DNA of 29,248 nt from Deltaproteobacteria bacterium (GTDB taxonomy: Bacteria > Myxococcota > Myxococcia > Myxococcales > 40CM-4-68-19). The notes below the pieces were generated by a model, which was not told the origin of the DNA, did not search any database, and saw only the letters and a program-made list of their open reading frames with translations. The position numbers and the translations under genes were made by a program. Positions 16,650 through 25,219 of this stretch are shown here, piece after piece. Every line of letters starts with the position of its first letter. The stretch's first letter is position 1. The stretch is from the NCBI GenBank assembly GCA_018266095.1, contig JAFEBC010000100.1, positions 1 to 29,248 on the forward strand, read 5' to 3'.

Positions 16650-17102
16650 ATGTCTGTTGGACGCGCGCGATCGCTGTGGACCTCGCTCGCGCTGGTGCTG
16701 GCCTCGGCGATGTCGTGCTCGAGCGGCGACTCCTCGGCGGATCCGGGCCTGTGCGAGGGTGTGGTCTGCGCGGCGCAGGACGCCTGCCACGCCGCGGGCG
16801 TCTGCGATGGCTCGACGGGCGAGTGCACGAACCCCGTGGTCCGCGACGGCACGGCCTGCGACGACGGCAGCGCGTGCACCCGCGACGACACCTGCCAGGC
16901 GGGCGTGTGCACGGGCGGGGACCCGGTGGTGTGCACGGCGCAGGATCAGTGCCACGGCGTCGGCGTGTGCGATCGCGACACGGGCGCGTGCTCGGACCCG
17001 GCGCTCGACGACGGTTCAGCCTGCGACGACGGGGATCCCTGCACGCAGGGAGACACGTGCCAGGCGGGCGTCTGCACAGGGGGAAGTCGCGTCTGCCCCT
17101 GA
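16650..17102 (+). CDS. Small lipoprotein with two 55-residue Cys-rich repeats
   Basis: A 150-residue protein. MSVGRARSLWTSLALVLASAMSC is a basic-hydrophobic signal ending in a loose lipobox (AMSC), so lipidation is likely but not certain. Two consecutive 55-residue repeats follow (residues 38-92 and 93-147). Each has eight cysteines at identical positions and ends in DTCQAGVCTGG, and about two thirds of positions are identical. The pattern GTACDDGxxCTxxDTC is widespread in Myxococcota surface proteins. The protein stops three residues into what would be a third repeat (VCP). ATG 16650 has GAGG nine bases upstream. The gene is divergent from the barrel remnant and convergent with the threonine ammonia-lyase gene. 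Its function is unknown; the repeats probably form disulfide-stabilised extracellular modules. Confidence 0.75.
   Translation: MSVGRARSLWTSLALVLASAMSCSSGDSSADPGLCEGVVCAAQDACHAAGVCDGSTGECTNPVVRDGTACDDGSACTRDDTCQAGVCTGGDPVVCTAQDQCHGVGVCDRDTGACSDPALDDGSACDDGDPCTQGDTCQAGVCTGGSRVCP
16761..17090 (+). repeat. Two in-frame 165-bp tandem coding repeats
   Basis: Copies at 16761-16925 and 16926-17090 encode the two 55-residue Cys-rich units without any spacer. Conservation of all eight Cys codons with drift elsewhere points to an old duplication kept under selection. Confidence 0.8.
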
Positions 17103-17130
17103 GGGCGGCAGAGGGCCTGGAACCGCGTCC

Positions 17131-18339
17131 CTACCAGCGCCGCGTGACCGTGTAGCCCTTGGCCGTCAACGCCTGCGTCAGCTCTTGCACGTGGGCCATG
17201 CCGCGCGTCTCCAGCGTCAGGTCCAGCTCGGTGTCGCCCAGGCGGGTGACGGCGCGGTTGTGGTGCACCTCCAGCACGTTGGCGCGGCTGTCGGCGACGG
17301 TGCCCAAGACGGCCGCGAGCGCGCCGGGGCGATCGTTGATCTTGAGCGTCAGCATCACGCGGCGGCCCTCCTTGATCAGGCCCTGCTCGATGATGCGGGC
17401 GACCAGGTTCACGTCGATGTTGCCGCCGGAGATGACGCAGACGACGTTGGTGTTGGGCGTGAGGCCCGGGACGCGCTTCTGGATGAGGGCCGCGGCGGAC
17501 GCTGCGCCGGCGCCCTCGGCCACGGTCTTCTCGCGCTCGATGAGCAAGAGGATGGCGTTGGCGACCTCCTCGTCGTCGACGGCGACGATGTCGTCCACGT
17601 ACTTCTCGAAGAGCGGCAGCGTGCGCTCACCCGCGCGCTTGACCGCGATGCCGTCGGCGATGGTGGTGGCGGGCGCGAGCGTGACCAGCTTGCCGGCGTC
17701 GCGGGCGGCCTTCATCTTGGGCAGCGCCGCGCTCTCGACGCCGACGATGCGCACCGAGGGCTTGAGCGACTTGAGCGCCACGGCCATGCCGCCGAGCCAG
17801 CCGCCGCCGCCGATGCTGCCCACGACCACGTCCACGTCGGGGACCTGCTCGAGGATCTCCAGGCCGCACGTGCCCTGCCCTGCAATCACGGCGTCGTCGT
17901 CGAAGGCGTGGATGAAGACGTAGCCCTTCTCGGCCTCCAGGCGGCGCGCCTCCGCGAAGGCGTCCTCGACCGATTGGCCGTGCAGGATGACCTCGGCGCC
18001 GAAGCTCTTGGTCGACTGGACCTTGATGAGCGGCGTGGCCGTGGGCATGACGATGGTGGCCTTGATGCCCAGGCGCTGCGCGTTCACGGCCACGCCTTGC
18101 GCGTGGTTTCCGGCGCTGGCGGCCACCACGCCGCGGGCCTTCTCGGCCTCGGTGAGCAGCATCATGCGGTTGGCCGCGCCGCGCTCCTTGAAGCTGCCGG
18201 TGCGCTGGAGGTTCTCGAGCTTGAAGTAGATGCGCGCGCCGCAGAGCTCGCTGAAGGGCTCCGAGAGCGGGCACGGGGTGATCTGGATCTTGGACTGGAT
18301 GCGCGCGCGGGCGGCGCGGATGTCGTCGAGCGTGACCAT
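17131..18339 (-). CDS. ilvA: Threonine ammonia-lyase (threonine dehydratase), short type with ACT domain
   Basis: A 402-residue PLP enzyme converting L-threonine to 2-oxobutanoate and ammonia, the entry to isoleucine synthesis (or threonine breakdown for TdcB-like members). The PLP-binding lysine is K51 in TGSFKERGAANR. ASAGNHAQGVA is the substrate/cofactor loop, and GSIGGGGWLGG is the phosphate-binding glycine loop. Residues about 325-402 form one ACT domain (MLTLKINDRPGALAAVLG; NVLEVHHNRA), suggesting amino-acid feedback control. The length matches the one-ACT TdcB/IlvA type rather than the roughly 510-residue two-ACT E. coli IlvA. The gene starts at ATG 18339 with no obvious ribosome-binding site. 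It is divergent from the GGDEF gene across 125 bases in which no clear promoter was recognised. Confidence 0.95.
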   Translation of the reverse strand: MVTLDDIRAARARIQSKIQITPCPLSEPFSELCGARIYFKLENLQRTGSFKERGAANRMMLLTEAEKARGVVAASAGNHAQGVAVNAQRLGIKATIVMPTATPLIKVQSTKSFGAEVILHGQSVEDAFAEARRLEAEKGYVFIHAFDDDAVIAGQGTCGLEILEQVPDVDVVVGSIGGGGWLGGMAVALKSLKPSVRIVGVESAALPKMKAARDAGKLVTLAPATTIADGIAVKRAGERTLPLFEKYVDDIVAVDDEEVANAILLLIEREKTVAEGAGAASAAALIQKRVPGLTPNTNVVCVISGGNIDVNLVARIIEQGLIKEGRRVMLTLKINDRPGALAAVLGTVADSRANVLEVHHNRAVTRLGDTELDLTLETRGMAHVQELTQALTAKGYTVTRRW

Positions 18340-18464
18340 GAGGCGGCACGGTGGCGCTGCCAGGCGCGTGGGGTCAAGACCCGGTGTGCCAAGACGGCGG
18401 CGCGGGGGGGGGCCGGTGTGCGTTCTGGCCCGAGTCGCGCGCGCTCGTGCGCTATGGTGTCTGG

Positions 18465-20036
18465 ATGCCCTTGGGCTGGAAACGCACCGCCTCCGGAGCG
18501 GCGCTGGCGAGCCTGCTCGTCGGGGGCGTGCTCGTCCTCTGGGTGCTGCTGGCGCAGCGGGCGCGCGACGACGAGCGCTGGGTGTCGCACTCGCTGCAGG
18601 TCAGGCTGTCGGCGAGCGAGCTCATCCTGCACTTGAAGGACGCGGAGTCGAACTACCGCGGCTATCTGCTCATCGGCACGCCGGACCTCGCGCAGCGCTA
18701 CTTCGAGACCGAGGTGGACACGCGCAAGGCGATGGCCGGGCTGCAGGAGCTGATGGGCCGCGGCGAGCCGGTGGACCCCGCCCGGCTCAAGAAGCTCGAC
18801 GAGGGCGTGACGGCGGAGCTGGCGCTGATGCACGCGGCGGTGATGCAGAAGCAGCAGAACGAGTTCGAAGCGCTGATGAAGGAGCTGCAGGCGGGGACGG
18901 CGCGGCAGAAGATGGCCCTGGTGCGCGAGGTGATGGGCGAGCTCGACGGCGCGCAGCAGGCCCTCATGGCGCAGCGCGAGGAGCGGGCGCGCAGGAGCGT
19001 CGAGCGGGTGACCGTGTTGACGCTCCTCGGCCTCTTCCTGGCGGCGGGCGCGGCCATCTTCTCGGCGACGGTGGCGTGGCAGAACCGGCAGGCGCGCGAG
19101 CAGGTCACCGAGGAGCTGCGGCAGAAGACGGAGCTGCTCTCCAGCGTGCTCGACGGCATGGGTGATGGCTGCATGGTGATGGACGCGCAGCGCAAGCTCA
19201 TCCTCATGAACCCGGCGGCGCGGCGCATCTTCGGTGAGGCGCTGGGGAGCGAGCTGCCCGCCGATTGGCCGACGCAGTTGCGCGCGTACAAGCCCGACAA
19301 GACGACGCTCTACGCGCCCGAGGAGGGCCCGCTCACGCGCGCGACGCAGGGGCATCCGGCCGACGGCGCGGTGATGTTCCTGCGCACGCCGCACAAGCCC
19401 GAGGGCGTGTGGATCAGCGTCACCGCGCGGCCGCTGCGCGACAAGAAGGGCGCGGTGATCGCGGGCGTGTCCGTGCTGCGCGACGTGACCGCGGAGAAGC
19501 GGGCCGAGGAGCAGCTCACCGCGCAGGCCGACCGGCTGCGGGCCATCGCGCAGGTGGATGAGCTCACGGGCCTGTGCAACCGGCGGGGGTTCCTCACGCT
19601 CGCCTCGCAGCGGCTGGAGCTGGCGCGGCGGCAGAAGACGCCGGTGGCGGTGCTGTTCGCGGACCTGGATGGGCTCAAGCAGATCAACGACACGCTCGGC
19701 CACGAGGCGGGCGACGCGGCCTTGAAGGACATCGCGCAGGTGCTCAAGAAGTCGCTGCGCGAGGGCGACGTGCTGGCGCGGCTGGGCGGAGACGAGTTCG
19801 CGGCGCTGGTGACGCAGGCCACGGCCGAGGAGCTGCCGTTCATCGAGCGGCGCCTCGTGCAGACGGCGGAGAACCTCGATGGCAAGGATGGCCGCAAGTA
19901 CAAGCTGCGCGCGAGCGTGGGGTTTGCGGCGTGGGACCCGCGCGTGGAGCTGGAGCGGCCGGACATCGAGGCGATGATCGCGATGGCGGATGAGCGGATG
20001 TACGCGCAGAAAAAGGGGAAGAAGGCGGCGGGGTAG
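18465..20036 (+). CDS. Membrane diguanylate cyclase: CHASE3-PAS-GGDEF
   Basis: A 523-residue signalling enzyme predicted to make cyclic di-GMP. Transmembrane helix 1 spans about 11-31. A helical CHASE3-type sensor (about 35-180; LKDAESNYRGYLLIGTPDL is the signature) lies in the periplasm. Helix 2 spans about 183-205. A PAS domain (about 222-345; VLDGMGDGCMVMD) leads through a coil to the GGDEF domain (about 355-520). The active site is intact: DELTGLCNRRGF, FADLDGLKQINDTLGH, and GGDEF at 441-445. The product-inhibition site RxxD (REGD, 432-435) sits the standard five residues ahead of GGDEF. The longer frame from 18351 is rejected because ATG 18465 directly precedes the first helix. The gene probably couples an external signal to lifestyle or motility. 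Confidence 0.94.
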   Translation: MPLGWKRTASGAALASLLVGGVLVLWVLLAQRARDDERWVSHSLQVRLSASELILHLKDAESNYRGYLLIGTPDLAQRYFETEVDTRKAMAGLQELMGRGEPVDPARLKKLDEGVTAELALMHAAVMQKQQNEFEALMKELQAGTARQKMALVREVMGELDGAQQALMAQREERARRSVERVTVLTLLGLFLAAGAAIFSATVAWQNRQAREQVTEELRQKTELLSSVLDGMGDGCMVMDAQRKLILMNPAARRIFGEALGSELPADWPTQLRAYKPDKTTLYAPEEGPLTRATQGHPADGAVMFLRTPHKPEGVWISVTARPLRDKKGAVIAGVSVLRDVTAEKRAEEQLTAQADRLRAIAQVDELTGLCNRRGFLTLASQRLELARRQKTPVAVLFADLDGLKQINDTLGHEAGDAALKDIAQVLKKSLREGDVLARLGGDEFAALVTQATAEELPFIERRLVQTAENLDGKDGRKYKLRASVGFAAWDPRVELERPDIEAMIAMADERMYAQKKGKKAAG

Positions 20037-20050
20037 CAGCAACGACAACT

Positions 20051-20187
20051 GCTTCACAGGAAGGAAAGAAGGAAGGGGTTCCGGCCTTGGAGCAGCGACG
20101 GACGCCCTGTGAAAAGCGACGACGGGGAGATGGATCTCTTGAAGGATTCCTAGGGCGACACCCTTCCTTCTTTCCTTCCTGTGAAGC
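20051..20187. repeat. Perfect 27-bp inverted repeat with 83-base spacer between convergent genes
   Basis: The left arm 20051-20077 and right arm 20161-20187 are exact reverse complements over 27 bases. Each is a nearly pure purine (or pyrimidine) tract built of GGAA-like steps preceded by GCTTCACA. The element lies between the diguanylate cyclase stop (20036) and the dnaE stop (20202). On the plus strand the right arm is followed by a T-rich stretch (TGTTTTCTCT), so it may end transcription from the left. The long spacer and perfect arms also fit a small non-autonomous mobile element, though no target-site duplication was seen. Confidence 0.7.
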
Positions 20188-20201
20188 TCTTGCTGTTTTC
20201 T

Positions 20202-23200
20202 CTAACGAACGCTCGCGACCTTCTCGCCGAAGAGCCGGTCCACCGCGGCCAAGAGATCATCATCGGGCGCGACCTTGAACGCCTTGAGCGCGAGCTTCGT
20301 CTCCGCCACGCCCGGCTGCACGAGGATGAGCTGCGCTGAGCACAGGCCCGGGTGCTTCACGAAGAGCCCCTTGAGCTCGCCCAGCTTCTCCGGCGTGGCC
20401 GCGTCCGCGTTCACGCGCAGCTCGACCTTGCTGGCCTTGGCGGCGCGCACGTCTGCGAGCTTCTGCACCTCGTCGACCTTGATCTCCGGCTCGGGATCGC
20501 TCGCGGCCTCCTGGTTCGCGTCCGCGCCGAACTTCTCGGCCAGGCGCACCATGCCCTTCACCAGCACCGGGTCGTCGCCCTTGAGCAGCGTCTCGAACTT
20601 CTGCACCACGTCGTCGTACATGACGAGGTTGCGCGCGCCCGTGAGGTCCTCGAGCACCGCGAAGGCGATCTTCTTGCCCGTCTTGGTGAGCCGCTCGCGC
20701 CAGCCGGTGACGATGCCGCACACGCCCACCTTCTCGAAGCCCTTGGCCACCGCCAGGGACGCGCAGGTGTGCGTCGCGTAGCGCTTCACGTCGGCCTCGT
20801 AGCGCGCGAGCGGGTGGCCGGTGATGTAGAAGCCGATCGCCTCCTTCTCCTTCGCGAGCCGGTCGCGCTCGGGCCACTCTTCCTTGCCGAACACGCGCTC
20901 TTCCGGAGGCGGCGGCGCGGCGCTTAAGCTGGACTTCTTCACCGGCGCGCCGAAGAGGCCGAACTGGCCCGAGTCGCGATCCTTCTGCGCCGACGAGCCG
21001 GCGGCCAGCGCGGGCTCGATCGCGTCCCACAGGGCCTTGCGCGGCTTGCCCATGAAGTCGAACGCGCCCGCGGCCACCAGCGCTTCCACCGTCTTGCGGT
21101 TGAGCTTCTTCGAATCGATTCGGCTACAGAAATCGAACAGCCCTCGGAACGGCGCCTTGGGAAGCTGCGCGCCCGCCTTGTCCTTGGGCTCGCGCACCAC
21201 CAGGATGGCGTCGATCGAGTTCTCGCCCACGCCCTTGATGGCCCCGAGGCCGAAGCGAATCAGGTTCGCGGCCTGCTTGGTGCCGCGCTTGGCGTTCGGG
21301 TTGTACGCCGGGTTCGGCGCGACGCCGAAGGCCAGGTCCGAGTCGTTCACGTCGGGCTGCAGCACCACGATGCCGTCCGCGCGCGCCTCGGCGATGTGCG
21401 CGACCACCTTGTCGGTGTTGTCCTTCTCGCTCGTGAGCAGCGCGGCCATGAACTCGACCGGGAAGTGCGCCTTGAGCCACGCGGTTTGATAAGTAATCAA
21501 GCCGTATGCGGCCGAGTGCGACTTGTTGAAGCCGTACTCCGCGAACTTCTCCATCAAGTCGAAGATGTCGTTGGCGACCTTGGGATCGACGCCGCCCTTC
21601 TCGCAGCCCTCGAGGAAGCCCGAGCGTTCCTTGGCCATGACCTCGGCCTTCTTCTTGCCCATCGCGCGGCGCAAGAGGTCTGCGCGGCCGAGCGAGTAGC
21701 CGCCCAAGACCTGCGCGATCTGCATGACCTGCTCTTGGTAGACGATGACGCCGTACGTGTCCTTGAGGATGCCCTCGAGCCTCGGGTGCGGATACGTCAC
21801 GCGCTCGCGGCCGTGCTTGCGGTTGATGAACACGTCGACCATGCCCGAGTCGAGCGGGCCCGGGCGGTAGAGCGCGCCGGCGGCGATGATGTCCTCGAAC
21901 ACGCTGGGCTTGAGCTTCTTCACCATCTCGGTGAAGCCCGACGACTCCATCTGGAACACGCCGGCCGTGTCGCCGCGCGAGATGAGCTCGTAGACCTTCT
22001 TGTCGTCGAGCGGCAAGAGCGTGATGTCGATCTGCTGATCGGCCGCGCGGCCGCGGTTGGCGAGCTTGACCGCGTCGCTGATGACGGTGAGCGTCTTGAG
22101 GCCGAGGAAGTCGAACTTGATGAGGCCCGCGAGCTCGACCTCGTCCTTTGCGAATTGCGTGACCAACTCGCCGTTCTGTCCACGGCAGAGCGGCACGTAC
22201 TCCCACAGCGGCTTCTCGCCGATGACCACGCCGGCCGCGTGCATGCCGGTCGAGCGCGTCAGGCCCTCGAGCGCGCGCGCGAAGTCGATGATGGTCTTGA
22301 AGATCGGCTTCGACTCCTGGATGGCCGTGAGCTTGGGCTCGGCCGCGAGCGCGCCGTCGATGGTGGGCGGGTGGCCGTCGATGAGCGCGGGGATGTTGCG
22401 CGTGAGCTCGTTCACCTCGGCGAAGGGCAGGCCCATGACGCGGGCCACGTCCTTGATGGCGCTCTTGGCCGAGAGCGCGCCGTAGGTCACGATCTGCGCG
22501 ACGTTGTCCTTTCCGTACTTATTGGTAACGTATTCGATCACCTCGCCGCGGCGGTCCTGGCAGAAGTCGACGTCGAAGTCCGGCATCGAGACGCGCTCGG
22601 GATTCAAGAAGCGCTCGAAGAGCAGGTTGTACGGCAGCGGGTCGATGTCGGTGATGCGCAGCGAGTACGCGACGAGCGATCCTGCGCCCGAGCCGCGGCC
22701 CGGCCCGACGGGGATGCCGTGCTTCTTGGCCCAGTTGATGAAGTCGGCCACGATGAGGAAGTAGCCCGAGAACTGCATCTTCATGATCACGCCGAGCTCG
22801 AGCTCGAGGCGCTCGCGGTACTCGTCGGGCTTGATCTTGTCGAGGTACTTGAGCTCCTTGAAGCGCTGATCGAGGCCCTTGCGCGCGCTCTGCGCCATGA
22901 AGGTGTCGAGCGACTCTCCTTCGGGCACCTGGTATTTCGGTAGGAATTTCGACTTGAGGTCGATCTCGACGTTGCAGCGCTGCGCGATGAGCCAGGAGTT
23001 GTGCACGGCCTCGCGCCACTCGCCGCCCACGCCGGTCACGCCCTCGACCACGTTGACCATCTCGTCGGGGCTCTTGATGTAGAGCTCCTCCGTCTCGTGG
23101 CGCAGGCGCTTCGGGTCGTCGAAGGTGCGGCCCGAGGCGATGGCCATCAGCACCTCGTGCGCCTTCGCGTCCGACTTGCCGACGTAGTGGCTGTCGGCGG

Positions 23201-23804
23201 TGGCGACGAGCGGGATCCCTTCGTCGCGCGAGATCTCGCAGAGGCCGTGGTTGACCGGCAGTTGCTCCTTGAGCGCGTTCGACTGGATCTCGAGGTAGAG
23301 CCGGTCGCCGAAGATCTGCTTGAGCTCGCGCGTCTCGCGGCGGGCCTCGTCCATGTCGCCGCGGCGGATGGCCTTGGGCACCGCGCCGGCCATGCAGGCG
23401 GTCAGCGCGATGATGCCCTCGTTGTGCGAGTTGAGCAGCTCCTTGTCGATGCGCGGGTCGTAGTAGAAGCCCTCGGTGAAGGCCTTGGTAGACAAATAGC
23501 GCAGGTTTTTGTAGCCGATGTCGTTCTGCGCCAGCAGCACCAGGTGGTTGCCGATGCGCTGCGACTTGTCCGCGCGCCCCTTGTCGCCCGCGACGTAGGC
23601 CTCGAAGCCGATGATGGGCTTGATGCCGTTCTTCTTGGCCTCTTGGTAGAAGTTGACCACGCCGAACATGTTGCCGTGATCGGTGACGGCGACGGACTTC
23701 ATGCCGGTGGCGGCGCACGTCTTCATGAGATCGGGCAGGCGGATGGCGCCGTCGAGGAGCGAGTAGAGCGTGTGCAGATGGAGATGCGTGAAGTCGGCAG
23801 GCAT
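20202..23804 (-). CDS. dnaE: DNA polymerase III alpha subunit
   Basis: The 1200-residue replicative polymerase. The PHP domain (about 1-270) opens with THLHLHTLYSLLDGA and has AVTDHGNMFG, so its metal-site histidines are largely kept. The polymerase core shows PVGPGRGSGAGSLVAYSLRI (361-385) and the catalytic aspartates D411 and D413 in MPDFDVDF, with the third, D565, in LIKFDFLGLKTLT. A helix-hairpin-helix region (about 900-930; FGLGAIKGVGENSID) follows. An OB-fold (VGVCGIVTGWRE) and a tau/clamp-interacting tail end the protein. The length matches E. coli DnaE (1160). The frame extends upstream to 23948, but ATG 23804 begins the conserved MPADFTHLHLH start. Both flanks carry unusual inverted repeats, described separately. 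Confidence 0.97.
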   Translation of the reverse strand: MPADFTHLHLHTLYSLLDGAIRLPDLMKTCAATGMKSVAVTDHGNMFGVVNFYQEAKKNGIKPIIGFEAYVAGDKGRADKSQRIGNHLVLLAQNDIGYKNLRYLSTKAFTEGFYYDPRIDKELLNSHNEGIIALTACMAGAVPKAIRRGDMDEARRETRELKQIFGDRLYLEIQSNALKEQLPVNHGLCEISRDEGIPLVATADSHYVGKSDAKAHEVLMAIASGRTFDDPKRLRHETEELYIKSPDEMVNVVEGVTGVGGEWREAVHNSWLIAQRCNVEIDLKSKFLPKYQVPEGESLDTFMAQSARKGLDQRFKELKYLDKIKPDEYRERLELELGVIMKMQFSGYFLIVADFINWAKKHGIPVGPGRGSGAGSLVAYSLRITDIDPLPYNLLFERFLNPERVSMPDFDVDFCQDRRGEVIEYVTNKYGKDNVAQIVTYGALSAKSAIKDVARVMGLPFAEVNELTRNIPALIDGHPPTIDGALAAEPKLTAIQESKPIFKTIIDFARALEGLTRSTGMHAAGVVIGEKPLWEYVPLCRGQNGELVTQFAKDEVELAGLIKFDFLGLKTLTVISDAVKLANRGRAADQQIDITLLPLDDKKVYELISRGDTAGVFQMESSGFTEMVKKLKPSVFEDIIAAGALYRPGPLDSGMVDVFINRKHGRERVTYPHPRLEGILKDTYGVIVYQEQVMQIAQVLGGYSLGRADLLRRAMGKKKAEVMAKERSGFLEGCEKGGVDPKVANDIFDLMEKFAEYGFNKSHSAAYGLITYQTAWLKAHFPVEFMAALLTSEKDNTDKVVAHIAEARADGIVVLQPDVNDSDLAFGVAPNPAYNPNAKRGTKQAANLIRFGLGAIKGVGENSIDAILVVREPKDKAGAQLPKAPFRGLFDFCSRIDSKKLNRKTVEALVAAGAFDFMGKPRKALWDAIEPALAAGSSAQKDRDSGQFGLFGAPVKKSSLSAAPPPPEERVFGKEEWPERDRLAKEKEAIGFYITGHPLARYEADVKRYATHTCASLAVAKGFEKVGVCGIVTGWRERLTKTGKKIAFAVLEDLTGARNLVMYDDVVQKFETLLKGDDPVLVKGMVRLAEKFGADANQEAASDPEPEIKVDEVQKLADVRAAKASKVELRVNADAATPEKLGELKGLFVKHPGLCSAQLILVQPGVAETKLALKAFKVAPDDDLLAAVDRLFGEKVASVR

Positions 23805-24162
23805 GGCGGGTGTTGTGCTTCGCGCGGGCGCGCAGATCAAGCCTTGACTTGTGGCTGCGCGGTCGCGTGGGGCTTCGATTGGGACTCCGCGGTCCCGAGG
23901 CGTGGGGAGGGTTGCGCCCTCCGGGAGGCCTGCGGCTTGGGCCGGCACCTCGCGTCCGCGAGGTGCTGGAGCTCCGGACTACGCCTTGATGTGCCGCGCC
24001 TCAGTCGGGCGCAATCCCTCCCCACGCCCCGGGACCGCTCTTGGATCCATTGGAAAGGGCGACGCGGGCGCACGTGCAACGGCCGGCTCGCTCTGCGCTC
24101 TTGCGACGCGTACGGGGAGAACGACGGGGCCTGCCGACTTCACGCATCTCCACCTGCCCACG
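23769..24162. repeat. Mosaic inverted duplication around the dnaE start
   Basis: Four blocks occur in inverted copies about a centre near 23956-23966. Block a is a 9-bp palindrome, CACCTCGCG/CGCGAGGTG (23946-23965). Block b, of 31 and 32 bases, lies at 23889-23919 and 24007-24038, differing by one base and one indel. Block c is a weaker match around CTTGATsTGC at about 23828-23848 and 23981-24000. Block d, of 34 bases, lies at 23769-23802 (dnaE codons 1-11) and 24129-24162 with 32 identical. Blocks b and c are in swapped order in the two arms. The stretch 23805-24222 (418 bases) holds no other gene. Confidence 0.75.
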
Positions 24163-24172
24163 GCCCTCGACG
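24129..24172 (+). pseudogene. Degraded inverted copy of the dnaE 5' end
   Basis: Reading plus, this stretch translates as PADFTHLHLPT followed by ALDA, against PADFTHLHLHTLYSLLDGA at the true dnaE start. The initiator ATG has become GGG, one PHP histidine codon has become Pro, and about 11-12 bases are missing before CCTCGACG resumes. It is not followed by more dnaE sequence and cannot be a gene; it is a relic of a local inverted duplication. Confidence 0.75.
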
Positions 24173-24222
24173 CCGAGTCCGCTGAGGGAGGCCGGTGGAA
24201 AGGCGCAGTGTCCGCTTGCGGC

Positions 24223-25128
24223 TCAGCCCAACAGCTCTCGCAGCGCTCCTTCCACTTCCGGGAACTTGAACGCGAACCCCGCCGCTTGCAGCTTCTCCGG
24301 GATCACCCGCTGGCTCGCCAGCACCGCGTCCGCGAACTCCCCGACAGCCAGTCGCACGGCGAGCGCAGGCACCCGGGCGATGCTGGGGCGATGCAGCACC
24401 TTGCCGAGCGCCTTCGCGAACTCATTCATGTTCACGATGCCGGGCGCGGCGGCGTTCACGGGGCCCGCGAGCGTCGCGTGGTCCAGGAGGAAGAGACACA
24501 GCGCGATCTCGTCGGCGAGGTGGATCCAGGGGAACCACTGCTTGCCGTCGCCCAGCGGGCCGCCGACGAAGGCCTTGAAGGGCGGGAGCATCTTGGCGAG
24601 CGCGCCGCCCTCGGGGGCGAGGACGACGCCGGTGCGCAGTTGGATGGTGCGGACGCCGAGGGCCGCGGCGGGCCCGGCGGCGGCCTCCCATTGCTGGCAG
24701 ACGGTGGCGAGGAAGTCCTTGCCGGGCGCGCCGGATTCGTCGAGGCGGGTGTCGCCCTGCGAGCCGTAGTAGCCGACGGCGCTCGCGGAGAGGAAGACGC
24801 GCGGGCGCTTGGTGGCGGCGCGGAGGGCTTCGACGCAGGCGCCGGTGCTGTCGAGGCGGCTCGCGAGGATGCGGCGCTTGAACTCGGGGTCCCAGCGCTG
24901 GTCGCCCACGTTGAGGCCGGCCATGTTGACGAGGGCATCGGCGCCGTCGACTTCGCGGGACCAGTCGCCCTGCGTCTTGCCGTCCCAGAGCACGAGGCGC
25001 GCGCCGCGGGTCCACTCGGCCTGCGCGGGCTTGCGGGCGAGGGCGACGACCTCGTCTCCGCGGGCGACGAGCGCCTGAACCAGTTCCTTGCCGACGAGGC
25101 CGTTGGCGCCACCGATGACGACTTTCAT
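24223..25128 (-). CDS. SDR-type nucleotide-sugar-epimerase-like protein (TIGR01777 family)
   Basis: A 301-residue Rossmann-fold protein of the YfcH/SDR39U1 type. The dinucleotide-binding loop is MKVVIGGANGLVGKELV. DALVNMAGLNVGDQRW and SRLDSTGACVEAL are typical of the family, as are FLSASAVGYYGSQGD, TGVVLAPEGGALAKMLPPFK and WFPWIHLADEIALCLFLL. The C-terminal domain (about 240-301; GKVLHRPSIARVPALAVRL) matches the DUF1731-type end. The substrate is unknown in most members; an NAD(P)-dependent oxidoreductase or epimerase activity is inferred from family. ATG 25128 starts exactly at the glycine-loop strand, and the longer frame from 25221 is rejected. The gene is divergent from the VOC gene. Confidence 0.9.
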   Translation of the reverse strand: MKVVIGGANGLVGKELVQALVARGDEVVALARKPAQAEWTRGARLVLWDGKTQGDWSREVDGADALVNMAGLNVGDQRWDPEFKRRILASRLDSTGACVEALRAATKRPRVFLSASAVGYYGSQGDTRLDESGAPGKDFLATVCQQWEAAAGPAAALGVRTIQLRTGVVLAPEGGALAKMLPPFKAFVGGPLGDGKQWFPWIHLADEIALCLFLLDHATLAGPVNAAAPGIVNMNEFAKALGKVLHRPSIARVPALAVRLAVGEFADAVLASQRVIPEKLQAAGFAFKFPEVEGALRELLG

Positions 25129-25219
25129 GCGCCGTGCGTAACAGATGAGCGCCCGACGCGCGACCGGTGCGACGCAAAGCCCTCCCCGCGGCCCGCGGCG
25201 CGCGTGTATGTTCCGCGGC

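Noticed and set aside
18340..18464. Divergent promoters between ilvA and the GGDEF gene
   Set aside because: The gap is GC-rich and no hexamer pair with proper spacing could be found on either strand.
20051..20187. Complete insertion sequence bounded by the 27-bp inverted repeat
   Set aside because: The interior is only 83 bases and has no transposase; no target-site duplication flanks it.
23837..23847. Small palindrome TCAAGCCTTGA in the dnaE leader as operator
   Set aside because: Only five base pairs and no second copy with good match; it overlaps the weak block c of the inverted duplication.
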